The notes under the pieces are model-generated. The model worked only from the letters and a program-made list of their open reading frames with translations, ran no database searches and was not told where the DNA came from. A DNA stretch of 64,000 bases from Halobacillus sp. A5. GTDB taxonomy: Bacteria; Bacillota; Bacilli; Bacillales; Halobacillaceae. Of this stretch, positions 26,587 through 35,773 are shown piece by piece; positions within the stretch are counted from its first letter, which is position 1; every line of letters starts with the position of its first letter. The stretch is from positions 744,001 through 808,000 of the forward strand of contig NZ_JAIZEO010000001.1 in the NCBI RefSeq assembly GCF_024189315.1, read 5' to 3'. Made by a program: the position numbers and the translations under genes.

Positions 26587-27900
26587 CTAGTCAAAAAGCT
26601 GTGAAAGATTTTTTATAGATTGGTCGAAACTAGATTTTTCATTAACATCCTGCTTTAGAAATTTCACAATTGAAGGTTGATATTTTATCGACTCATCAAT
26701 CGCTCTGCTGCTTCCCCGTTTGTAAGCTCCTATTTGAATAAGTTCACTATTTTCTTCGTATGTAGCTAGTAGAGATCTAAGCTTATCAGCCGCTTTTTTG
26801 TGGTCATTGTCAATAACCTGGTTCATGACACGGCTGATTGATTTCAAAACATTAATAGCAGGGAATTGACCCTGTTCAGCAAGTTTCCGATCTAAAACGA
26901 TATGACCGTCCAGTATGCCCCTGACAGCGTCTGCAATGGGTTCATTAAAATCATCTCCATCCACTAAAACAGTATAATAAGCGGTAATCGTACCCGCCCG
27001 GCTCTTACCCGTCCGTTCGAGTAGTTTTGGTAATTCAGCGAAAACTGAAGGAGTATAACCTTTTGTAGTCGGAGGTTCACCAGTTGCAAGTCCAATCTCA
27101 CGCTGCGCCATGGCAAAACGAGTAATCGAATCCATCAGCAAATTGACATTGTACCCTTGTTCACGAAAATATTCACTTATGGCTGTAGCTGTATACGCTC
27201 CCTTCACTCTCATCAAAGCCGGTTGATCTGAAGTAGCCACTACTACGATTGATCGTTTCAAGCCTTCCTCACCCAGGTCGTTTTCTATGAATTCCCTCAC
27301 TTCCCGGCCCCGTTCCCCAATAAGAGCAATAACATTAATATCTGCTGAACTATTTCTTGAGATCATGCCAAGAAGAGTACTCTTTCCTACACCACTGCCG
27401 GCGAATATACCAATCCTCTGCCCTTCACCAATAGTAAGCAGCGTATCAATTGCTCTGACTCCCACTTGAATAGGATTTGATATAGGAGGTCGATTTAAAG
27501 GATTGGGAGGAAGCTGTTCTGTAGGGTATGCTTTCAACCCTTTAGGCAATGGCTTCGTGTTCAACATTTCTCCCATAGGGTTTATTACCTGTCCAATCAA
27601 GCCTTTACCTGCTTTAATATGCAAAGGCTCTTTAGTGGCCTCAACTAGGCTTCCCGGACCTATTTCTTTTAGTTCAGAAAAAGGCATTAACAGGAGATTT
27701 TCTTGTTTAAAACCAACAACCTCGGCTGCAATTTTCCTCGTTTCAGAAATAGCAGGGGTATGAATATAGCACAAGTCACCCACACTCGCTTCAGGCCCTT
27801 TTGATTCCACCATTAATCCAATAACTCTTGTAACCTTTCCAAAACGCTTATATGCATCAAAATTTTGAACTGATTTTAAATAGAAATCTTTATTCATCAT
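26587..27900 (-). CDS. fliI: Flagellar export ATPase FliI
   Basis: FliI is the hexameric ATPase, related to the F1 beta subunit, that unfolds and feeds export substrates. The 437-residue product has Walker A FAGSGVGKSTLLG (about 167–178), the IGERGREVREFIENDLG motif, the Walker B region VNLLMDSITRFAMAQREIGLATGEPPTTKGYTPSVF and the arginine-finger region. The C-terminal FliJ-contacting helix is intact. Starts with tandem ATG codons that overlap the end of fliH. Confidence 0.97.
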   Translation of the reverse strand: MMNKDFYLKSVQNFDAYKRFGKVTRVIGLMVESKGPEASVGDLCYIHTPAISETRKIAAEVVGFKQENLLLMPFSELKEIGPGSLVEATKEPLHIKAGKGLIGQVINPMGEMLNTKPLPKGLKAYPTEQLPPNPLNRPPISNPIQVGVRAIDTLLTIGEGQRIGIFAGSGVGKSTLLGMISRNSSADINVIALIGERGREVREFIENDLGEEGLKRSIVVVATSDQPALMRVKGAYTATAISEYFREQGYNVNLLMDSITRFAMAQREIGLATGEPPTTKGYTPSVFAELPKLLERTGKSRAGTITAYYTVLVDGDDFNEPIADAVRGILDGHIVLDRKLAEQGQFPAINVLKSISRVMNQVIDNDHKKAADKLRSLLATYEENSELIQIGAYKRGSSRAIDESIKYQPSIVKFLKQDVNEKSSFDQSIKNLSQLFD

Positions 27901-28615
27901 TCTTCTCCTCTAGCGCGAGCTGATGAAGTCTTTCTCTTAGTTCCTGTAGCTGAGAACTTACCTCAGCATTGATCTGACCAAATGGAGATTCAATAATACA
28001 CCCGTTTCTTTCAACAGTTTCTTTCATGATTATATGGAGTGAAGAATGATAGTCTATTATGGATGCAAGTTCTTCTTTTTGAGAGTGAATGATTTTATAA
28101 TCATCGGGGTGAACATATATTTTAATTTCAGGCTGATTATAAACTTCTTCTATAGCTTTCTTAACGATTTCAGCGATACAGTCTTTGTTCTGCTCCAATT
28201 CCTTATTAATAATTTTTTCTGAGCATGCAACAGCGATTTCAATAATCGCTTCTTCGGTTGAACTAATTTCAGTTAAATAATCCTGGCGGGCCAGCTCTGC
28301 TAAATAATTTATTTCATCTATTTTTTCACTATAAGACTGTACCCCCTTTTGTTCCCCTCTCAAAAAACCCTCCTGGTAACCTTTCTCCTCTGCCTGTCTC
28401 TTAACATAATCCTTTTCTTTTCTCCATTCTTTCTTTTCCTGTTCAATCAATTGCCTTGCCTCCTGTAACATATCCTCAGCTTGACGTTCAGCTTTCAGCA
28501 ATTGTGTTTTACTCTCCGCAAGTAATTGGCCGGCCTGCTGCTGAACATCTACCGAAGGATGACGTTTCTCATCAGCTACGGGCTTGATTTCAATGACACG
28601 TCTGTTGTTATACAA
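27890..28615 (-). CDS. fliH: Flagellar export regulator FliH
   Basis: FliH is the peripheral stalk that links FliI to the C-ring. The product (about 241 residues) has a basic N-terminus, a long Glu/Gln/Lys coiled coil with spaced residues (QAGQLLAESKTQLLKAERQAEDMLQEARQLIEQEKKEW), and the C-terminal domain related to V/F-ATPase stalk subunits (ALVACSEKIINKELEQ-type helix and KIYVHPDDYKIIHSQ). The start is uncertain: TTG at 28615 is nine bases after AGGAG; ATG at 28624 and TTG at 28642 are in frame but poorly spaced. All overlap the end of fliG. Confidence 0.9.
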   Translation of the reverse strand: MYNNRRVIEIKPVADEKRHPSVDVQQQAGQLLAESKTQLLKAERQAEDMLQEARQLIEQEKKEWRKEKDYVKRQAEEKGYQEGFLRGEQKGVQSYSEKIDEINYLAELARQDYLTEISSTEEAIIEIAVACSEKIINKELEQNKDCIAEIVKKAIEEVYNQPEIKIYVHPDDYKIIHSQKEELASIIDYHSSLHIIMKETVERNGCIIESPFGQINAEVSSQLQELRERLHQLALEEKNDE

Positions 28616-29621
28616 TGATGTCATCTCCTCCGCCTCTGGCAATTACTATTTCTCCAACATCCTCTAAGCGCCGGATGGTGGATACGACCCTTGTTTGTGC
28701 TTCTTCAACATCCCGGAGTCGTACAGGTCCCATAATTTCCATTTCTTCTTTGAATGTATCAGCCATTCTCTCTGACATATTGTTAAATACAAGCTCTTTT
28801 ACTTCCTCGCTGGAAACTTTCAGTGAGAGACGGAGGTCATCATTTTCAACTTCACGAATGACTCTCTGTATTGCTCTATTATCAAGGGTGACAATGTCTT
28901 CAAATACAAACATGCGCTTCTTGATCTCTTCGGCGAGCTCAGGGTCCTGGATTTCCAGAGCATCTAGAATGGTTCGTTCCGTACTTCGGTCCACCCCGTT
29001 TAATACTTCTACAACCGCCTGAATCCCTCCCGTTTCTGTATAATCATGGGTCACAGTTGCGGAAAGCTTTTTTTCAAGAATGCTTTCCACCTGGCTTATA
29101 ATCTCTGGAGAAGTGGAATCCATAGTTGCAATCCGTCTGGCAATATCCGCTTGTAATTCCTGCGGCAGTTCTGAGAGAATCTGACCTGATTGAGCAGCAT
29201 CCAGATATGAAAGAACCAGCGCAATGGTTTGAGGGTGTTCATTTTGAATGAAATTTAAAATTTGGCCGGGATCCGCTTTACGAGCAAAATCAAAAGGCTT
29301 AACTTGAAGGGACGAGGTTAACCTGCCGATTATATTTGATGCTTCTTCTTCACCAAGCGCTTTTTCAAGTACTGTTTTCGCATACCCTATACCACCCTGC
29401 GAAATATAATCCTGGGCCAGAGCAATCTGGTGAAACTGATCCATTATTTCTTCCTTCTGCTTCGCATCTACTTTTTGTACTGATGATATTTCCAGGGTTA
29501 ATCTTTCCATTTCTTCTTCTGTTAAGTGTTTATATACTTGAGCTGCCACATCAGGACCAAGAGAGATAAGCAGAAGAGCTGCCTTTTGCTTTCCTGATAA
29601 ACCTGCTTGTTGATAGGCCAT
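28608..29621 (-). CDS. fliG: Flagellar motor switch protein FliG
   Basis: FliG sits on the MS ring and generates torque with the stator. The 337-residue protein shows the N-terminal FliF-binding domain (LSGKQKAALLLISLGPDVAAQVYKHLTEEEMERLTLEIS), the middle domain with the EHPQ motif in FIQNEHPQTIALVLSYLD, and the C-terminal torque domain with charged helix (VFNNMSERMADTFKEEMEIMGPVRLRDVEEAQTRVVSTIRRLEDVGEIVI). A strong AAGGAGGG ribosome binding site precedes the start. It lies between fliF and fliH. Confidence 0.98.
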   Translation of the reverse strand: MAYQQAGLSGKQKAALLLISLGPDVAAQVYKHLTEEEMERLTLEISSVQKVDAKQKEEIMDQFHQIALAQDYISQGGIGYAKTVLEKALGEEEASNIIGRLTSSLQVKPFDFARKADPGQILNFIQNEHPQTIALVLSYLDAAQSGQILSELPQELQADIARRIATMDSTSPEIISQVESILEKKLSATVTHDYTETGGIQAVVEVLNGVDRSTERTILDALEIQDPELAEEIKKRMFVFEDIVTLDNRAIQRVIREVENDDLRLSLKVSSEEVKELVFNNMSERMADTFKEEMEIMGPVRLRDVEEAQTRVVSTIRRLEDVGEIVIARGGGDDIIV

Positions 29622-29633
29622 TTAGGTCCCTCC

Positions 29634-31235
29634 TTAATCTTCTGCAATCCATGAACGGAGCAGCTTGGCGAAGTCTTCGGGCTTTTCTTTCGCCATTCGT
29701 TCAAGCTGTTTTCTTTTCACAGTTGATTCTGATTCTTTTTCTTCCATATTAGGTACAGCTGCAGGTGCCGGTTGCTCTACGACTTCTTCAAAAACGTAAT
29801 CTTCCTCTTCCTCCCCGCTTCCCCGTCTCATGAGTTTCCAAATAACAAGGATGACCATCACCAGGAGCACGCCCCCTGCAATGTACACCCAAAGTGGTAA
29901 ACCTTCAGATTCAGGAGTAGTCTGCTGGCTGCCTTCAAATTCTTGAAATACAATCGAAGCTTTTTCTGCTGTATCGATTTCTTCTTCATAGCTTCCATCA
30001 ATTGAAGTAGTGATCATCGAATCAATCATTGATTGTATACTTTCTTCAACTGTGGCCTGTTCCTGCTGGGAAAGCATTTCTACTTCACCTTGTGCATTTT
30101 CACCTTTAGATGAGTCGACTGCTACTTGAATTCCCATATCTCTCACTTTAAATGGGCTTTCCTGAATATTCCGCTGGATGTGGTTAAATTCATTATTCAC
30201 AGTTTCCTTGGACATCTCATAATCCCCGCTGTCCTCACCATCTTCCGCCTCATATCCAGGTACGTCTTCATCGCCGGTCCCTGCTGTGCCGCCTTCGGGA
30301 GTACCGCCTTCATAAGCTTCTTCTATCCTCTCCACACTTACCGGCAATCCTTCCATAGTTTCTTCGTCGACTGGCTCAACCAGTTCTTCTGTACGATTTT
30401 CTTGTGTAAAATCGATATCTGCTGTAACAGAAGCAACTACTTTATTCTGACCCACCATAGTACCAAGCATTTTCTGAATTCGCTGTTGAATATCTCGTTC
30501 TATGTCTTCTTTTACACCTTGCTGATATGTATAAGCATCTGAACTATTTGCATTTTCTGAATTATTTGTATCAAAATAGTTGAAATTTTGATCCATTATG
30601 ACGATATCATCTTTAGATAGGTTTGGAACTGACTTAGAAGCTAAGTTATAAAGTGTTTCAATTTGTTCATTTTGAATGTCATGACCAGGCGTCAAAGTCA
30701 GGACTATAGAAGCTGTAGCCGTCTGCTCGGTATCTGAAACAAACACTTCTTCTTCAGGTACATTGATCATAACGTCCGCATCCTCAATTCCTGATATACC
30801 TGTCATTAATCCTGATAATTCTGACTGCATGGCGTCTAGTTTTATCACATCAAATTCATTATCAGTCATCCCCCAGGAAACATTATCGCTAAAAAAACTG
30901 TAGTCAATATTTCCGCTGTCAGGGATACCGGAGGCTGCCAGGTCTACTAATAATGATTCTGCTTCGGCTTCAGGTACAGAAATCGTCGTACCTCCCGAAT
31001 CAAGTTCATAATTTACACCTCTGGCGTCAAGTTCCTCTTTGACCTGCCCTACTTCCTGCAAAGAAAGATCCCTGTAAAGTGGGACCATATTTGAGCTGGC
31101 TGCTAAAATGCTTGCTGCGGACAACACAATAACGAATGCTGCAGCAGCTCCAATAAAGAAACCTTTTTGCTTTTTACTCCGCTCTTTCCAAAACGTTGTG
31201 ATTTTACGTTGATAATTTTTAAATTTTTCTTTCAT
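29634..31235 (-). CDS. fliF: Flagellar MS-ring protein FliF
   Basis: FliF forms the MS ring in the cytoplasmic membrane. The product has two membrane helices (about 22–46, FFIGAAAAFVIVLSAASILAASSN; about 440–465, LWVYIAGGVLLVMVILVIWKLM), ring-building motifs between them (VPLYRDLSLQEVGQVKEELDARGVNYE; VMINVPEEEVF), a very acidic extracellular loop (about 285–345), and a C-terminal FliG-binding tail ending KPEDFAKLLRSWIAED. I start at the ATG at 31235 (533 residues), preceded by GTGGGGG; the upstream GTG at 31247 is part of that site. Confidence 0.97.
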   Translation of the reverse strand: MKEKFKNYQRKITTFWKERSKKQKGFFIGAAAAFVIVLSAASILAASSNMVPLYRDLSLQEVGQVKEELDARGVNYELDSGGTTISVPEAEAESLLVDLAASGIPDSGNIDYSFFSDNVSWGMTDNEFDVIKLDAMQSELSGLMTGISGIEDADVMINVPEEEVFVSDTEQTATASIVLTLTPGHDIQNEQIETLYNLASKSVPNLSKDDIVIMDQNFNYFDTNNSENANSSDAYTYQQGVKEDIERDIQQRIQKMLGTMVGQNKVVASVTADIDFTQENRTEELVEPVDEETMEGLPVSVERIEEAYEGGTPEGGTAGTGDEDVPGYEAEDGEDSGDYEMSKETVNNEFNHIQRNIQESPFKVRDMGIQVAVDSSKGENAQGEVEMLSQQEQATVEESIQSMIDSMITTSIDGSYEEEIDTAEKASIVFQEFEGSQQTTPESEGLPLWVYIAGGVLLVMVILVIWKLMRRGSGEEEEDYVFEEVVEQPAPAAVPNMEEKESESTVKRKQLERMAKEKPEDFAKLLRSWIAED

Positions 31236-31298
31236 AATTGCCCCCACAAAAAGCAGAAGATTCGAGAATGTGTTTAATACTTGAAATTAACTATAGGA

Positions 31299-31604
31299 TC
31301 ATACCTGCATTCTCATAATTTCTTTATAAGCATCTACTACTTTATTTCTAATTTCTACTGAAGTTTGAGTGGTAATACTGGCTTTTTCAGAGGCGATCAT
31401 TACTTCGTGTAAATCATCGACTTCACCATTTGCCAGACCTTTAGTCATCTCATCCGAAGCCTTATTGGTGCTGTTTACATTCTCTATTGCATTTTTTAAA
31501 TGATCGGAAAACTGAGAATGTGCCTCAGCAGGCGAGCCTGACACCGGCGCAGCTGACTGTGGGGCTTGAATTGAATTACTTGGAATTGGATTACTGGTAA
31601 CCAA
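31299..31604 (-). CDS. fliE: Flagellar hook–basal body protein FliE
   Basis: FliE joins the MS ring to the proximal rod. The 101-residue product has a Pro/Ser-rich N-terminus and the conserved helical C-terminal region FSDHLKNAIENVNSTNKASDEMTKGLANGEVDDLHEVMIASEKASITTQTSVEIRNKVVDAYKEIMRMQV. It lies between flgC and fliF; length is normal for the family. Confidence 0.96.
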   Translation of the reverse strand: MVTSNPIPSNSIQAPQSAAPVSGSPAEAHSQFSDHLKNAIENVNSTNKASDEMTKGLANGEVDDLHEVMIASEKASITTQTSVEIRNKVVDAYKEIMRMQV

Positions 31605-31618
31605 CCTAATAACCTCCT

Positions 31619-32080
31619 TTACTGTTTACCGATTTCTAATGCTTTCATTAACATACCTTTAGAGGCATTTAATGAAGTTACATTGGCTTCATAAGATCGT
31701 GTTGCGCTCATCATATCGACCGTTTCTTTTAATGGATCAACATTAGGCATTTCTACATATCCTTCTCCATCAGCATCCGGATGGTCCGGGTTGTAAACTT
31801 GTTTAAAGGGTGTTTCATCATCCTGGATCTCAGAAGCTTTCACTCCGCCTTTTCCCGATGAATCATTTCCTGACTGGGCTTTTTCTAAAAAAGAACTAAA
31901 TGACTGGTCTTTAGGCTGCAATTCAACCATTTTTCTACGATAAGGCTCCCATTCTCCGTCTTCATTTTCTGTAGCACGTGTAGAATCAGCGTTCGCCATG
32001 TTGGAAGAAGCTGTATCCATTCGAAGTCGTTGAGCTGTAAGACCGCTGGCACTAGAATTAATAGAGTTAAAAATACTCAT
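31619..32080 (-). CDS. flgC: Flagellar rod protein FlgC
   Basis: FlgC is a proximal-rod subunit exported by the flagellar type III system. The 153-residue protein has the axial N-terminal signature FNSINSSASGLTAQRLRMDTASSNMANADSTR and the C-terminal motif GYVEMPNVDPLKETVDMMSATRSYEANVTSLNASKGMLMKALEIGK. The middle is Asp/Glu/Gly-rich. It starts two bases after the flgB stop codon, consistent with co-translation. Confidence 0.97.
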   Translation of the reverse strand: MSIFNSINSSASGLTAQRLRMDTASSNMANADSTRATENEDGEWEPYRRKMVELQPKDQSFSSFLEKAQSGNDSSGKGGVKASEIQDDETPFKQVYNPDHPDADGEGYVEMPNVDPLKETVDMMSATRSYEANVTSLNASKGMLMKALEIGKQ

Positions 32081-32082
32081 AC

Positions 32083-32475
32083 CTAATTCCCCCCTTGAAT
32101 GACACTTTTCAGACTGTTAAATTTACCACTCATTCGGTCAACAAGTGCCTGATATTGAATTTGGTTTTTAGCAAGATCGTTCATTTCTTTATCAATATCC
32201 ACGTTATTTCCATTGTGATTATATGTAGTGCCCTCTTTGCGTACTGTTCGTATGTTATTCCCTTCTGTTCCGGTAAAAGGCAGATGCCGCTCATTTGTCC
32301 TTTGAGCTTCCATTCCGCCCATCTCACCATTAAGCACATCTTTAAAAGCGACTTCCTTCGATTTGTAACCCGGAGTATCTACATTTGAAATATTATCGGA
32401 GATTGCTGAATTTTTTTTAGTAGATAAGTTTAACGAGTTTTCTAATGTGGTAAAGGTATCATTAAACAGCTTCAT
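32083..32475 (-). CDS. flgB: Flagellar rod protein FlgB, first gene of the fla/che operon
   Basis: FlgB is a proximal-rod subunit. From the ATG at 32475, which has GGGGGG eight bases upstream, it encodes 130 residues, the usual length; an upstream in-frame start would add 14 residues without family match. Motifs: LENSLNLSTKKNSAISDNISNVDTPGYKSKEVAFKDVL and the C-terminal NVDIDKEMNDLAKNQIQYQALVDRMSGKFNSLKSVI. It opens the fla/che operon after a 490-base AT-rich region that follows the codY terminator. Confidence 0.97.
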   Translation of the reverse strand: MKLFNDTFTTLENSLNLSTKKNSAISDNISNVDTPGYKSKEVAFKDVLNGEMGGMEAQRTNERHLPFTGTEGNNIRTVRKEGTTYNHNGNNVDIDKEMNDLAKNQIQYQALVDRMSGKFNSLKSVIQGGN

Positions 32476-32965
32476 GTTTTCCCCCCTGTATTTAGACATA
32501 AATTGACAAGCAGCCAAACTTTATTTTATGCAAAGTTTGGTAAAGTGTCCATTATAATATTGGTAATTTTTATTTAAACGAACAAACACAACTTTACTAC
32601 TAGTAAAAAAGACTCAATAAGTCGGATAATATTTCTATTTGTCGAAAAAACTACTATAAAGAACATTATTACATAATTACTCAGTAAAATAAATTAGAAT
32701 TTCAAACATATTAAAAAAGCTACAAAAGGAGGACAAATGAGGTCCTTTTGCTTTAGTATTTAGAAATTACTTCCACTAATCTAGGCCTTACTTAATAATA
32801 AAATTAATTGTTATTAATGGTGATATTTGCTCAAATAATATCTATCCAGCATGTTTAAAGTAAAATCTGATTTCGAGATAAATATAAAAACGGTTCAGTC
32901 AGCAAGACTCTTTTACCCTCCCTCTTCAATAATAAGCAAGCAGCAGGATATAACTCGCCCAATGT
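32476..32965 (-). promoter_or_regulatory. AT-rich control region upstream of the fla/che operon
   Basis: This 490-base stretch between the codY terminator and flgB has no convincing gene. On the minus strand it contains a TATAAT (32551–32556) with only a weak -35, about 75 bases upstream of the flgB start. Further upstream lie two related inverted repeats: TTTACTA/TAGTAAA with a 1-base centre (32593–32607) and TTACT/AGTAA with a 1-base centre (32677–32687). A terminator-like hairpin (AGGAC/GTCCT within matching A/T flanks) lies at 32717–32748. I found no good sigma-D promoter and no close match to the CodY box. Confidence 0.5.
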
Positions 32966-33000
32966 AAAAAAGCAGTTCCCGAATTCGGGAACTGCTTTTT
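32966..33000. terminator. Terminator after codY, symmetric
   Basis: A near-perfect palindrome, AAAAAGCAGTTCCCG facing CGGGAACTGCTTTTT across AATT, begins just past the codY stop codon. It has A/T runs on both sides and can act in both directions. It separates the codY operon from fla/che. Confidence 0.92.
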
Positions 33001-33001
33001 A

Positions 33002-33781
33002 TTAATTGGTGCGGAGCTTTTGTAGTTCTACTAGAAAATTGTTGTTTAGTACTTTAATATAAGTACCTTTCATACCAAGAGATCTTGATTCAATAACGCC
33101 GGCACTTTCCAGCTTACGAAGGGCATTAACAATGACCGACCGGGTGATCCCCACTCTATCAGCTATTTTACTTGCAACCAGCAGACCTTCATTACCTTCC
33201 AGTTCTTCAAAAATGTGTTCAATTGCTTCTAATTCACTATAGGATAATGAACTGATAGCCATCTGTACTACCGCTTTGTTACGCGCTTCCTGTTCAATCT
33301 CTTCGGTTTTCTCATGAAGTATTTCCATTCCTACAACAGTAGCCCCGTATTCAGCTAATAATAAATCATCTTCGTTAAAGCTTTCATTTAAACGACTAAG
33401 GATGAGTGTCCCCAGGCGCTGCCCTCCGCCAATAATCGGAACAATGGTGGTTAATCCTTCTTCAAAAAGCTCCTTGTTTTCTACTGGAAAAGCAGTATAT
33501 TCACTATTAATATCCAGGTTTGGAGTGGTTTCCTGTATGTTAAATAGATTTTGAGTGTATTCCTGAGGGAAACGTCTCTCGGAAAGCATAGCTTTCATTC
33601 TTTCATTTTCAATCTCCTGCTTGATGGCAAAACCCAGCAGTTTACCGCGGCGGCTCAGGACGAAAGTATTTCCTCCGATTACGTCCCTTAATGTGGCAGA
33701 CATGTCATTAAAGTCCACCGATTTCCCTGTAGTCTTTTGAAGCATTGCATTAATTCTTCTTGCACGGTTTAATAATTCCAT
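33002..33781 (-). CDS. codY: GTP- and branched-chain-amino-acid-sensing repressor CodY
   Basis: CodY is the global regulator of nutrient limitation in low-GC Gram-positives; it binds isoleucine/valine and GTP and represses amino-acid, motility and competence genes when nutrients are plentiful. The 259-residue protein has the N-terminal GAF domain ([31 protein letters not shown], then [25 protein letters not shown]) and the C-terminal winged helix with [46 protein letters not shown] strong AAGGAGG precedes it. It is last in xerC–hslV–hslU–codY and lies directly upstream of fla/che. Confidence 0.98.
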   Translation of the reverse strand: MELLNRARRINAMLQKTTGKSVDFNDMSATLRDVIGGNTFVLSRRGKLLGFAIKQEIENERMKAMLSERRFPQEYTQNLFNIQETTPNLDINSEYTAFPVENKELFEEGLTTIVPIIGGGQRLGTLILSRLNESFNEDDLLLAEYGATVVGMEILHEKTEEIEQEARNKAVVQMAISSLSYSELEAIEHIFEELEGNEGLLVASKIADRVGITRSVIVNALRKLESAGVIESRSLGMKGTYIKVLNNNFLVELQKLRTN

Positions 33782-33804
33782 TGTGCTTTTCCTCCTTACA
33801 AATT

Positions 33805-35202
33805 CTAAAGTATAAATCTGCTTAAATCTCTATTTTTAACAATTGTAGATAGTTTACTTTCTACATATTGAGGGGTTATTTCTATAGTTTCTAGTGTTAC
33901 ATCAGGCGCCTCAAAAGATAAGTCCTCAAGAAGCTTTTCTAAAATTGTATGCAGGCGTCTGGCTCCAATATTATCGGTTTCCTGGTTAACCTCATACGCA
34001 ATTTCAGCTAGTCTGGTTATAGCATCGTCAGAAAATTCAACCTTTATACCTTCCGTTTCAAGAAGTGCTGTATATTGTTTCAGCAAAGCGTTTGAAGGTT
34101 CTACTAAAATACTCCGAAAATCTTCCACCGATAACTTTTTCAATTCTACCCGAATAGGGAAGCGCCCTTGTAATTCAGGAATCAGGTCTGAAGGCTTTGC
34201 CATATGAAACGCGCCGGCAGCAACAAATAAAATATGGTCTGTTGAGACGGGACCATATTTTGTTACTATGGTTGAGCCTTCAATGATCGGAAGGATATCT
34301 CTTTGTACTCCCTCTCTGGAAACATTCGCCTGATTTTCACCTTTCGCGGCAACTTTATCAATTTCATCAATAAAAATCATGCCTGACTGTTCCACTTTTT
34401 CAACTGCTTCCTGTCCGATTTCATCCATATCCACCAGCTTCTGGGCTTCTTCCTGAGTTAATATTTTTCTAGCTTTTGAGACAGGAAGTTTTCTTTTCTT
34501 CTTCTTCTTGGGCATAAACTGACTAAATGCATCCTGCATGTTCATACCCATTTGCTCCATTCCCGAACCCTGGAGCATGTCAAACATAGAAGATTGAGAC
34601 TCTTCAATTTCTACCGTCACCATATGATCTTCTAATTCACCCAGTTCAAGCTGATGTTTTATACGGCTTCTTTTCGATTCTACTTCACTATCCTCACTGT
34701 TTTGATCGGATTGCGGAGTATCCTCGTTCCCTTGTTGAAAAAGCATTTCAAACGGGTTCTTCATTGTGCTGGCCTGCTTTTTCTTAGATGGAACGAGAAG
34801 TTTAACCAATCGTTTGTTGGCTTGTTCTTCCGCACGGGCTTTGACGGCTTCCATTTTTTCTTCTTTAACCATTCGCACGGCCATCTCTACCAGATCACGT
34901 ACCATCGACTCAACATCCCGGCCCACGTAGCCTACTTCGGTAAACTTAGTTGCTTCAACTTTTACAAACGGAGCACCTACAAGCTTAGCCAGCCTCCTGG
35001 CTACTTCCGTTTTCCCAACCCCTGTCGGCCCCATCATTAAGATATTCTTAGGAACGACTTCATTCTTTAAGTCATCGGTCAACTGCATACGTCTATAACG
35101 GTTTCTTAAAGCTACAGCTACTGATTTTTTTGCATCTGTCTGCCCTATAATATACTGATCGAGACGTTCGACAATTTGTTTAGGTGTTAAATTCATGGAC
35201 AC
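33805..35202 (-). CDS. hslU: ATP-dependent protease ATPase subunit HslU (ClpY/CodX)
   Basis: HslU unfolds proteins for the HslV peptidase. The 465-residue AAA+ protein has Walker [18 protein letters not shown], the pore motif [14 protein letters not shown], an inserted I domain (about 140–240, charged, with Met-rich stretch), Walker [13 protein letters not shown], and the sensor 2 region [18 protein letters not shown]-type ending in LSRFIL, the tail that docks into HslV. The start is GTG at 35202, nine bases after AGGAGG; the ATG two codons later is too distant. It follows hslV by 12 bases. Confidence 0.97.
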   Translation of the reverse strand: MSMNLTPKQIVERLDQYIIGQTDAKKSVAVALRNRYRRMQLTDDLKNEVVPKNILMMGPTGVGKTEVARRLAKLVGAPFVKVEATKFTEVGYVGRDVESMVRDLVEMAVRMVKEEKMEAVKARAEEQANKRLVKLLVPSKKKQASTMKNPFEMLFQQGNEDTPQSDQNSEDSEVESKRSRIKHQLELGELEDHMVTVEIEESQSSMFDMLQGSGMEQMGMNMQDAFSQFMPKKKKKRKLPVSKARKILTQEEAQKLVDMDEIGQEAVEKVEQSGMIFIDEIDKVAAKGENQANVSREGVQRDILPIIEGSTIVTKYGPVSTDHILFVAAGAFHMAKPSDLIPELQGRFPIRVELKKLSVEDFRSILVEPSNALLKQYTALLETEGIKVEFSDDAITRLAEIAYEVNQETDNIGARRLHTILEKLLEDLSFEAPDVTLETIEITPQYVESKLSTIVKNRDLSRFIL

Positions 35203-35214
35203 AGCGCAAGCCTC

Positions 35215-35760
35215 CTATTCCAAAACCTCTAACGTAATATTGTTATTTGTAAATACACAAATTTCGCCTGCTATCTCTAAAGCGGCCTGAGCGATTTCTT
35301 CAGCTGATTGGTCAGGTGAATACCTCTTTAATGCACGACCTGCACTAAGTGCATAGTTTCCTCCAGAGCCAATAGCGAGAATACCGTCATCCGGTTCTAT
35401 TACTTCACCAGTACCAGAAACTAAAAACATCTTCTCCTTGTTCATCACAATTAACATGGCTTCGAGTTTTCTGAGAACCTGATCACTGCGCCATTCTTTT
35501 GCCAGTTCTACAGAAGCTCGTGCTAAATTGCCGTCATAGGCCTCAAGCTTCGCCTCAAATTTTTCAAATAACGTAAATGCATCAGCAACTGACCCTGCGA
35601 ACCCGGCTAGAACCTGACTGTTAAAAAGCCTTCGAACTTTGACTGCTTTATGTTTCATGACAACTTGATTACCAAGAGTCACCTGTCCGTCACCACTCAT
35701 TGCTGCTGTGCCGTTGTGCTGTACTGCGAATATAGTTGTTGCATGAAATTGATGCTCCAT
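35215..35760 (-). CDS. hslV: ATP-dependent protease peptidase subunit HslV (ClpQ/CodW)
   Basis: HslV is the proteasome-like peptidase of the HslUV complex. The 181-residue product has the fold motifs [57 protein letters not shown] and [20 protein letters not shown]. In most HslV the mature chain begins with the TT pair; here, as in Bacillus ClpQ, five to six residues precede it. B. subtilis ClpQ begins MSSFHATT and is reported to use an N-terminal Ser, whereas this protein begins MEHQFHATT with no Ser. It lies between xerC and hslU. Confidence 0.96.
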   Translation of the reverse strand: MEHQFHATTIFAVQHNGTAAMSGDGQVTLGNQVVMKHKAVKVRRLFNSQVLAGFAGSVADAFTLFEKFEAKLEAYDGNLARASVELAKEWRSDQVLRKLEAMLIVMNKEKMFLVSGTGEVIEPDDGILAIGSGGNYALSAGRALKRYSPDQSAEEIAQAALEIAGEICVFTNNNITLEVLE

Positions 35761-35773
35761 TCCATCACCTCAT

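Noticed and set aside
30126-30542. Long plus-strand open frame opposite fliF, and similar antisense frames opposite hslU, sucCD and recG
   Set aside because: They lie wholly inside well-recognised genes, have no ribosome binding site or family signature, and follow from codon bias of the true strand.
32726-32760. Plus-strand mini-ORF with AGGAGG and ATG upstream of fla/che
   Set aside because: Only eight codons; the AGGAGG is part of the hairpin stem, so it is most likely structural coincidence.
32476-32965. CodY box in front of flgB
   Set aside because: The best segment differs from AATTTTCWGAAAATT at about five positions, too many to claim.
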